A DNA stretch of 64,000 nt from Sipunculus nudus (lineage: Eukaryota > Annelida > Sipuncula > Golfingiida > Sipunculidae): the NCBI GenBank assembly GCA_026874595.1, contig CM049316.1, forward strand, positions 70,957,176 to 71,021,175, read 5' to 3'. Positions 54,101-64,000 of the stretch are shown here, one piece after another (the first letter of the stretch is position 1; each line of letters opens with the position of its first letter). The position numbers and the translations under genes are program-made. The notes below the pieces were generated by a model. That model saw only the letters and a list, made by a program, of their open reading frames with translations, was not told the DNA's origin and did not search any database.

Positions 54101-57100
54101 ATAAGATTAGGGTGTTTTGTATGGAGATGATATATGATTAGTGTGTTTGTATGGAGATGATATATGATTAGTGTGTTTTGTATGGAGATGATATAAGATT
54201 AGGGTGTTTTGTATGGAGATGATATATGATTAGTATGTTTTGTATGGAGATGATATATGATTAGTATGTTTTGTATGGAGATGATATAAGATTAGGGTGT
54301 TTTGTATGGAGATGATATAAGATTAGGGTGTTTTGTATGGAGATGATATAAGATTAGTGTGTTTTGTATGGAGATGATATAAGATTAGGGTGTCTTGTAT
54401 GGAGATGATATAAGATTAGGGTGTTTTGTATGGAGATGATATAAGATTAGTGTGTTTTGTATGGAGATGATATAAGATTAGGGTGTTTTGTATTGAGATG
54501 ATATAAGATTAGGGTGTTTTGTATGGAGATAATATAAGATTAGGGTGTTTTGTATGGAGATGATATAAGATTAGTGTGTTTTGTATGGAGATGATATAAG
54601 ATTAGTGTGTATTGTATGGAGATGATATAAGATTAGGGTGTTTTGTATGGAGATGATATATGATTAGTATGTTTTGTATGGAGATGATATAAGATTAGTG
54701 TGTTTTGTATGGAGATGATATAAGATTAGTGTGTTTTGTATGGAGAATATATAAGATTAGGGTGTTTTGTATGGAGATGATATATGATTAGTATGTTTTG
54801 TATGGAGATGATATAAGATTAGTATGTTTTGTATGGAGATGATATAAGATCAGGGTGTTTTGTATGGAGATGATGTAAGATTAGGGTGTTTTGTATGGAG
54901 ATGATAAGAGATTAGGGTGTTTTGTATGGAGATGATATACGATTTGTATGTTTTGTATGGAGATGATATAAGATTAGGGTGTTTTGTATGGAGATTATAT
55001 AAGATTAGGGTGTTTTGTATGGAGATGATATATGATTAGTGTGTTTTGTATGGAGATGATATAAGATTACGGTGTTTTGTATGGAGATGATATAAGATTA
55101 GTATATTTTGTATGGAGATGATATAAGATTAGGGTGTTTTGTATGGAGATGATATAAGATTAGGGTGTTTTGTATGGAGATGATATATGATTAGTATGTT
55201 TTGTATGGAGATGATATATGATTAGTGTGTTTTGTATGGAGATGATATATTATTAGTGTGTTTTGTATGGAGATGATATAAGATTAGGGTGTTTTGTATG
55301 GGGATGATATAAGATTAGGGTGTTTTGTATGGAGATGATATATGATTAGTATGTTTTGTATGGAGATGATATATGATTAGGGTGTTTTGTATGGAGATGA
55401 TATATGATTAGGGTGTTTTGTATGGAGATGATATAAGATTAGGGTGTTTTGTATGGAGATGATATAAGATTAGGGTGTTTTGTATGGAGATGATATAAGA
55501 TTGGTGTGTTTTGTATGGAAATGATATATGATTAGTATGTTTTGTATGAAGATGATATAAGATTAGGGTGTTTTGTATGGAGATGATATAAGATTAGGGT
55601 GTTTTGTATGGAGATGATATAAGATTAGTGTGTTTTGTATGGAGATGATATCAGATCAGTGTGTTTTGTATGGAGATGATATATGATTAGTGTGTTTTGT
55701 ATGGAGATGATATATGATTAGTGTGTTTTGTATGGAGATGATATATGATTATGGTGTTTGTATGAAGATGATATAAGATTGGTGTATTTTGTATGTAGAT
55801 GATATAAGATTAGTGTGTTTTGTATGGAGATGATATATGATTAGTGTATTTTGTATGTAGATGATATATGATTAGTGTGTTTTGTAAGGAGATGACTTAT
55901 GATTAGTGTGTTTTGTATGGAGATGATATAAGATTAGTGTGTTTTGTATGGAGATGATATAAGATTAGTGTGTTTTGTATGGAGATGATATAAGATTAGG
56001 GTGTTTTGTATGGAGATGATATACGATTAGTATGTTTTGTATGGAGATGATGTAAGATTAGGGTGTTTTGTATGGAGATGATATAAGATTAATATGTTTT
56101 GTATGGAGATGATATCAGATTAGGGTGTTTTGTATGGAGATGATATAAGATTAGGGTGTTTTGTATGGAGATATAAGATTAGGGTGTTTTGTATGGAGAT
56201 GATATATGATTAGTGTGTTTGTATGGAGATGATATATGATTAGTGTGTTTTGTATGGAGATGATATAAGATTAGGGTGTTTTGTGTGGAGATGATATATG
56301 ATTAGTGTGTTTTGTATGGAGATGATATATGATTAGTGTGTTTTGTATGGAGATGATATATGATTAGTGTGTTTTGTGTGAAGACAATATAAGATTGGTG
56401 TGTTTTGTATGGAGATGATATATGATAAGTGTGTTTTGTGTGGAGACAATATAAGATTAGTGTGTTTTGTATGGAGATGATATATGATTAGTATGTTTTG
56501 TATGGAGATGATATATGATAAGTGTGTTTTGTGTGGAGACAATATAAGATTAGTGTGTTTTGTGTGGAGACAATATAAGATTAGTGTGTTTTGTATGGAG
56601 ATGATACATGATTAGTGTGTTTTGTATAGAGATTATATACGATTAGTGTGTTTTGTGTGAAGATAATGTAAGATTGGTGTGTTTTGTATGGAGATGATAT
56701 ATGATTAGTGTGTTTTGTATGGAGATGATATATGATTAGTGTGTTTTGTATGGAGATGATATATGATTAGTGTGTTTTGTATGGAGATGATATATGATTA
56801 GTGTGTTTTGTATGGAGATGATATATGATTAGGGTGTTTGTATGGAGATGATATAAGATTGGTGTATTTTGTATGTAGATGATATAAGATTAGTGTGTTT
56901 TGTATGGAGATGATATATGATTAGTGTGTTTTGTATGGAGATGATATATGATAATTTTGTTTTGTATGGAGATGATATATGATTAGTGTGTTTTGCATGG
57001 AGATGATATATGATTAGTGTGTTTTGCATGGAGATGATATTTGATTAGTGTGTTTTGTATGGAGATGATATATGATTAGGGTGTTTGTATGGAGATGATA

Positions 57101-60100
57101 TAAGATTGGTGTATTTTGTATGTAGATGATATAAGATTAGTGTGTTTTGTATGGAGATGATATATGATTAGTGTGTTTTGTATGGAGATGATATATGATT
57201 AGTGTGTTTTGTATGGAGATGATATATGATTAGTGTGTTTTGTATGGAGATGATATATGATTATGGTGTTTGTATGAAGATGATATAAGATTGGTGTATT
57301 TTGTATGTAGATGATATAAGATTAGTGTGTTTTGTATGGAGATGATATATGATTAGTGTATTTTGTATGTAGATGATATATGATTAGTGTGTTTTGTAAG
57401 GAGATGACTTATGATTAGTGTGTTTTGTATGGAGATGATATAAGATTAGTGTGTTTTGTATGGAGATGATATAAGATTAGTGTGTTTTGTATGGAGATGA
57501 TATAAGATTAGGGTGTTTTGTATGGAGATGATATACGATTAGTATGTTTTGTATGGAGATGATGTAAGATTAGGGTGTTTTGTATGGAGATGATATAAGA
57601 TTAATATGTTTTGTATGGAGATGATATAAGATTAGGGTGTTTTGTATGGAGATGATATAAGATTAGGGTGTTTTGTATGGAGATATAAGATTAGGGTGTT
57701 TTGTATGGAGATGATATATGATTAGTGTGTTTGTATGGAGATGATATATGATTAGTGTGTTTTGTATGGAGATGATATAAGATTAGTGTGTTTTGTATGG
57801 AGATGATATATGATTAGTGTGTTTTGTATGGAGATGATATATGATAATTTTGTTTTGTATGGAGATGATATATGATTAGTGTGTTTTGCATGGAGATGAT
57901 ATATGATTAGTGTGTTTTGCATGGAGATGATATTTGATTAGTGTGTTTTGTATGGAGATGATATATGATTAGGGTGTTTGTATGGAGATGATATAAGATT
58001 GGTGTATTTTGTATGTAGATGATATAAGATTAGTGTGTTTTGTATGGAGATGATATATGATTAGTGTGTTTTGTATGGAGATGATATATGATTAGTGTGT
58101 TTTGTATGGAGATGATATATGATTAGTGTGTTTTGTATGGAGATGATATATGATTATGGTGTTTGTATGAAGATGATATAAGATTGGTGTATTTTGTATG
58201 TAGATGATATAAGATTAGTGTGTTTTGTATGGAGATGATATATGATTAGTGTATTTTGTATGTAGATGATATATGATTAGTGTGTTTTGTAAGGAGATGA
58301 CTTATGATTAGTGTGTTTTGTATGGAGATGATATAAGATTAGTGTGTTTTGTATGGAGATGATATAAGATTAGTGTGTTTTGTATGGAGATGATATAAGA
58401 TTAGGGTGTTTTGTATGGAGATGATATACGATTAGTATGTTTTGTATGGAGATGATGTAAGATTAGGGTGTTTTGTATGGAGATGATATAAGATTAATAT
58501 GTTTTGTATGGAGATGATATAAGATTAGGGTGTTTTGTATGGAGATGATATAAGATTAGGGTGTTTTGTATGGAGATATAAGATTAGGGTGTTTTGTATG
58601 GAGATGATATATGATTAGTGTGTTTGTATGGAGATGATATATGATTAGTGTGTTTTGTATGGAGATGATATAAGATTAGGGTGTTTTGTATGGAGATGAT
58701 ATATGATTAGTATGTTTTGTATGGAGATGATATATGATTAGTATGTTTTGTATGGAGATGATATAAGATTAGGGTGTTTTGTATGGAGATGATATAAGAT
58801 TAGGGTGTTTTGTATGGAGATGATATAAGATTAGTGTGTTTTGTATGGAGATGATATAAGATTAGGGTGTCTTGTATGGAGATGATATAAGATTAGGGTG
58901 TTTTGTATGGAGATGATATAAGATTAGTGTGTTTTGTATGGAGATGATATAAGATTAGGGTGTTTTGTATTGAGATGATATAAGATTAGGGTGTTTTGTA
59001 TGGAGATAATATAAGATTAGGGTGTTTTGTATGGAGATGATATAAGATTAGTGTGTTTTGTATGGAGATGATATAAGATTAGTGTGTTTTGTATGGAGAT
59101 GATATAAGATTAGGGTGTTTTGTATGGAGATGATATATGATTAGTATGTTTTGTATGGAGATGATATAAGATTAGTGTGTTTTGTATGGAGATGATATAA
59201 GATTAGTGTGTTTTGTATGGAGAATATATAAGATTAGGGTGTTTTGTATGGAGATGATATATGATTAGTATGTTTTGTATGGAGATGATATAAGATTAGT
59301 ATGTTTTGTATGGAGATGATATAAGATCAGGGTGTTTTGTATGGAGATGATGTAAGATTAGGGTGTTTTGTATGGAGATGATAAGAGATTAGGGTGTTTT
59401 GTATGGAGATGATATACGATTTGTATGTTTTGTATGGAGATGATATAAGATTAGGGTGTTTTGTATGGAGATTATATAAGATTAGGGTGTTTTGTATGGA
59501 GATGATATATGATTAGTGTGTTTTGTATGGAGATGATATAAGATTACGGTGTTTTGTATGGAGATGATATAAGATTAGTATATTTTGTATGGAGATGATA
59601 TAAGATTAGGGTGTTTTGTATGGAGATGATATAAGATTAGGGTGTTTTGTATGGAGATGATATATGATTAGTATGTTTTGTATGGAGATGATATATGATT
59701 AGTGTGTTTTGTATGGAGATGATATATTATTAGTGTGTTTTGTATGGAGATGATATAAGATTAGGGTGTTTTGTATGGGGATGATATAAGATTAGGGTGT
59801 TTTGTATGGAGATGATATATGATTAGTATGTTTTGTATGGAGATGATATATGATTAGGGTGTTTTGTATGGAGATGATATATGATTAGGGTGTTTTGTAT
59901 GGAGATGATATAAGATTAGGGTGTTTTGTATGGAGATGATATAAGATTAGGGTGTTTTGTATGGAGATGATATAAGATTGGTGTGTTTTGTATGGAAATG
60001 ATATATGATTAGTATGTTTTGTATGAAGATGATATAAGATTAGGGTGTTTTGTATGGAGATGATATAAGATTAGGGTGTTTTGTATGGAGATGATATAAG

Positions 60101-60143
60101 ATTAGTGTGTTTTGTATGGAGATGATATCAGATCAGTGTGTTT
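51190..60143 (+). repeat. Two adjacent 4,477-bp higher-order repeat units
   Basis: Rare variant marks recur exactly 4,477 bases apart: 51271/55748, 51407/55884, 54392/58869, 54901/59378, 55298/59775 and 55651/60128. The two blocks abut near 55667. They are nearly identical. One difference seen is A at 54611 against T at 59088. Confidence 0.9.
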
Positions 60144-61249
60144 TGTATGGAGATGATATCAGATTAGTGTGTTTTGTATGGAGATGATATAAGATTAGGG
60201 TGTTTTGTATGGAGATGATATATGATTAGTATGTTTTGTATGGAGATGATATATGATTAGTGTGTTTTGTATGGAGATGATATATGATTAGTGTGTTTTG
60301 TATGGAGATGATATAAGATTAGGGTGTTTTGTATGGAGATGATATAAGATTAGGGTGTTATGTATGGAGATGATATAAGATTAGTGTGTTTTGTATGGAG
60401 ATGATATATGATTAGTATGTTTTGTATGGAAATGATATATGATTAGTATGTTTTGTATGGAGATGATATACGATTAGTGTGTTTTGTATAGAGATGATAT
60501 AAGATTAGGGTGTTTTGTATGGAGATGATATATGATTAGTATGTTTTGTATGGAGATGATATATGATTAGGGTGTTTTGTATAGAGATGATATATGATTA
60601 GTGTGTTTTGTATGGAGATGATATAAGATTAGTGTGTTTTGTATGGAGATGATATAAGATTAGGGTGTTTTGTATGGAGATGATATAAGATTAGTGTGTT
60701 TTGTATGGAGATGATATATGATTAGGGTGTTTTGTATGGAGATGATATATGATTAGTGTGTTTTGTATGGAGATGATATAAGATTAGTGTGTTTTGTATG
60801 GAGATGATATAAGATTAGTGTGTTTTGTATGGAGATGATATAAGATTAGTGTGTTTTGTATGGAGATGATATATGATTAGTATGTTTTGTATGGAAATGA
60901 TATATGATTAGTATGTTTTGTATGGAGATGATATAAGATTAGTGTGTTTTGTATGGAGATGATATAAGATTAGTGTGTTTTGTATAGAGATGATATAAGA
61001 TTAGTGTGTTTTGTATGGAGATGATATAAGATTAGTGTGTTTTGTATGGAGATGATATAAGATTAGGGTGTTTTGTATGGAGATGATATACGATTAGTAT
61101 GTTTTGTATGGAGATGATATAAGATTAGGGTGTTTTGTATGGAGATGATATAAGATTAGGGTGTTTTGTATGGAGATGATATATGATTAGTGTGTTTTGT
61201 ATGGAGATGATATAAGATTAGGGTGTTTTGTATGGAGATGATAAAAGAT

Positions 61250-64000
61250 TAGTATGTTTTGTATGGAGATGATATATGATTAGTATGTTTTGTATGGAGA
61301 TGATATAAGATTAGGATGTTTTGTATAGAGATGATATAAGATTAGGGTGTTTTGTATGGAGATGATATAAGATTAGTGTGTTTTGTATGGAGATGATATA
61401 TGATTAGTATGTTTTGTATGGAGATGATATATGATTAGTATGTTTTGTATGGAGATGATATATGATTAGTATGTTTTGTATGGAGATGATATATGATTAG
61501 GGTGTTTTGTATGGAGATGATATATGATTAGTATGTTTTGTATGGAGATGATATAAGATTAGGGTGTTTTGTATGGAGATGATATAAGATTAGTGTGTTT
61601 TGTATGGAGATGATATATGATTAGTATGTTTTGTATGGAGATGATATATGATTAGTATGTTTTGTATGGAGATGATATATGATTAGTATGTTTTGTATGG
61701 AGATGATATATGATTAGTATGTTTTGTATGGAGATGATATAAGATTAGGGTGTTTTGTATGGATATGATATATGATTAGTATGTTTTGTATAGAGATGAT
61801 ATAAGATTAGTATGTTTTGTATGGAGATGATATAAGATTAGGGTGTTTTGTATGGAGATGATATAAGATTAGGGTGTTTTGTATGGAGATGATATAAGAT
61901 TAGGGTGTTTTGTATGGAGATGATATATGATTAGTGTGTTTGTATGGAGATGATATATGATTAGTGTGTTTTGTATGGAGATGATATAAGATTAGGGTGT
62001 TTTGTATGGAGATGATATAAGATTAGGGTGTTTTGTATGGAGATGATATAAGATTAGGGTGTTTTGTATGGAGATGATATATGATTAATATGTTTTGTAT
62101 GGAGATGATATATGATTAGTGTGTTTTGTATGGAGATGATATAAGATTAGGGTGTTTTGTATTGAGAGGATATAAGATTAGGGTGTTTTGTATGGAGATG
62201 ATATAAGATTAGTATGTTTTGTATGGAGATGATATATGATTAGTATGTTTTGTATGGAGATGATATATGATTAGTATGTTTTGTATGGAGATGATATATG
62301 ATTAGTATGTTTTGTATGGAGATGATATATGTTTAGTATGTTTTGTATGGAGATGATATATGATTAGTATGTTTTGTATGGAGATGATATATGAATAGTA
62401 TGTTTGGTATGGAGATGATATATGATTAGTATGTTTTGTATGGAGATGATATATGATTAGTATATTTGTATGGAGATGATATATGATTAGTATGTTTTGT
62501 ATGGAGATGATATATGATTAGTATGTTTTGTATGGAGATGATATATGATTAGTATGTTTGTATGGAGATGATATATGATTAGTGTGTTTTGTATGGAGAT
62601 GATATACGATTATTATGTTTTGTATGGAGATGATATAAGATTAGGGTGTTTTGTATGGAGATGATATAAGATTAGGGTGTTTTGTATGGAGATGATATAA
62701 GATTAGGGTGTTTTGTATGGAGATGATATAAGATTAGGGTGTTTTGTATGGAGATGATATAAGATTAGGGTGTTTTGTATGGAGATGATATATGATTAGG
62801 GTGTTTTGTATGGAGATGATATAAGATTAGGGTGTTTTGTATGGAGATGATATAAGATTAGGGTGTTTTGTATGGAGATGATATATGATTAGTGTGTTTT
62901 GTATGGAGATGATATATGATTAGGGTGTTTTGTATGGAGATGATATAAGATTAGGGTGTTTTGTATGGAGATGATATAAGATTAGGGTGTTTTGTATGGA
63001 GATGATATATGATTAGTGTGTTTTGTATAGAGATGATATAAGATTAGGGTGTTTTGTATGGAGATGATATAAGATTAGTGTGTTTTGTATGGAGATGATA
63101 TATGATTAGTATGTTTTGTATGGAGATGATATATGATTAGTATGTTTTGTATGGAGATGATATATGATTAGTATGTTTTGTATGGAGATGATATAAGATT
63201 AGGATGTTTTGTATAGAGATGATATAAGATTAGGGTGTTTTGTATGGAGATGATATAAGATTAGTGTGTTTTGTATGGAGATGATATATGATTAGTATGT
63301 TTTGTATGGAGATGATATATGATTAGTATGTTTTGTATGGAGATGATATATGATTAGTATGTTTTGTATGGAGATGATATATGATTAGGGTGTTTTGTAT
63401 GGAGATGATATATGATTAGTATGTTTTGTATGGAGATGATATAAGATTAGGGTGTTTTGTATGGAGATGATATAAGATTAGTGTGTTTTGTATGGAGATG
63501 ATATATGATTAGTATGTTTTGTATGGAGATGATATATGATTAGTATGTTTTGTATGGAGATGATATATGATTAGTATGTTTTGTATGGAGATGATATATG
63601 ATTAGTATGTTTTGTATGGAGATGATATAAGATTAGGGTGTTTTGTATGGATATGATATATGATTAGTATGTTTTGTATAGAGATGATATAAGATTAGTA
63701 TGTTTTGTATGGAGATGATATAAGATTAGGGTGTTTTGTATGGAGATGATATAAGATTAGGGTGTTTTGTATGGAGATGATATAAGATTAGGGTGTTTTG
63801 TATGGAGATGATATATGATTAGTGTGTTTGTATGGAGATGATATATGATTAGTGTGTTTTGTATGGAGATGATATAAGATTAGGGTGTTTTGTATGGAGA
63901 TGATATAAGATTAGGGTGTTTTGTATGGAGATGATATAAGATTAGGGTGTTTTGTATGGAGATGATATATGATTAATATGTTTTGTATGGAGATGATATA
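61250..64000 (+). repeat. Second higher-order repeat, 1,888-bp offset
   Basis: AGGATG at 61313 and 63201, and GGATATGATA at 61761 and 63649, are both 1,888 bases apart with matching order of unit variants between. The second copy is cut by the window end. Confidence 0.8.

Larger units (their letters stand above)
49216..64000 (+). repeat. Giant 31-bp minisatellite in RELCH intron 10, continues past window
   Basis: About 14.8 kb of head-to-tail 31-base units, roughly 475 copies. The common form is GATTAGTGTGTTTTG then TATGGAGATGATATAT. Main variants are AGGGTG or AGTATG for AGTGTG, ATAAGATT for ATATGATT, and 30-base units lacking one T. Units at the left edge (49216-50700) are the most diverged, with GTGAAGACAATATAAG forms. 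The plus strand is almost free of C: I see none between 61092 and 62606 and none between 62608 and 64000. The right end is not reached. Confidence 0.97.

Noticed and set aside
49041-57029. Minus-strand open frames in the 31-bp array with repeated His/Ile/Tyr/Ser/Thr peptides (HTKHTNHISSPYKTH type), up to 121 codons
   Set aside because: The minus strand of the array has almost no G, so TAG and TGA cannot occur and frames stay open by composition. Three 31-base units give a 31-residue peptide period. No start context, splice site or conserved protein supports coding.
49216-64000. TTAGGG hexamers in many units, suggesting telomeric repeat
   Set aside because: TTAGGG occurs at most once per 31-base unit and only in the AGGGTG variant. 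No tandem TTAGGG run is present. It is a chance word within the minisatellite.
49216-64000. CRISPR-like array, since units are about 31 bases
   Set aside because: There are no unique spacers, the units are head-to-tail, and the host is a eukaryotic intron.

Overview
The window looks like nuclear DNA of an invertebrate animal. It is AT-rich, has large introns with GT-AG borders, and is full of interspersed repeats. My best guess is a bivalve mollusc. That guess rests on the style of the repeats (short elements with CCGTCCGTCC microsatellites, terminal hairpins and GTATCCCC or ATGCCCCCGCC ends), recalled from bivalve genomes and not tested here.

Two conserved protein-coding genes lie head to head. 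On the minus strand, nine exons between 10968 and 732 encode the replication-licensing factor CDT1. They cover the N-terminal PIP degron, the geminin-binding domain and the start of the C-terminal region. The last exons lie off the left edge. On the plus strand, ten exons between 11965 and 47771 encode the N-terminal 551 or so codons of RELCH (KIAA1468), a RAB11-binding protein with LisH, coiled-coil and HEAT segments. All exon phases join without a break in both genes. The two start codons are about 1 kb apart, and an exact E2F-type site lies 12 bp upstream of the CDT1 ATG, so the interval is a likely divergent promoter.

Most of the rest is intronic repeat. CDT1 intron 6 (2414-6361) holds a 276-bp tandem-repeat element and an unexplained 67-codon open frame. 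RELCH intron 1 (12275-31654) holds a dispersed 16-bp motif, a nested stack of transposable elements at 19.07-25.69 kb with a broken endonuclease fragment, and a 1-kb pyrimidine tract. Introns 2 to 5 carry further copies of the same element families. Intron 9 opens with a 40-bp minisatellite that copies the 5' splice site itself. RELCH intron 10 is filled from 49216 to the right edge by a 31-bp minisatellite of roughly 475 copies. Its RELCH-sense strand is almost free of cytosine, and it is organised in higher-order repeats, including two adjacent 4,477-bp blocks.

The two genes have no obvious shared pathway: CDT1 loads MCM helicase in G1, and RELCH acts in endosomal cholesterol traffic. Their pairing here looks positional. 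Most long open frames in the window are by-products of simple repeats and are not listed as genes.
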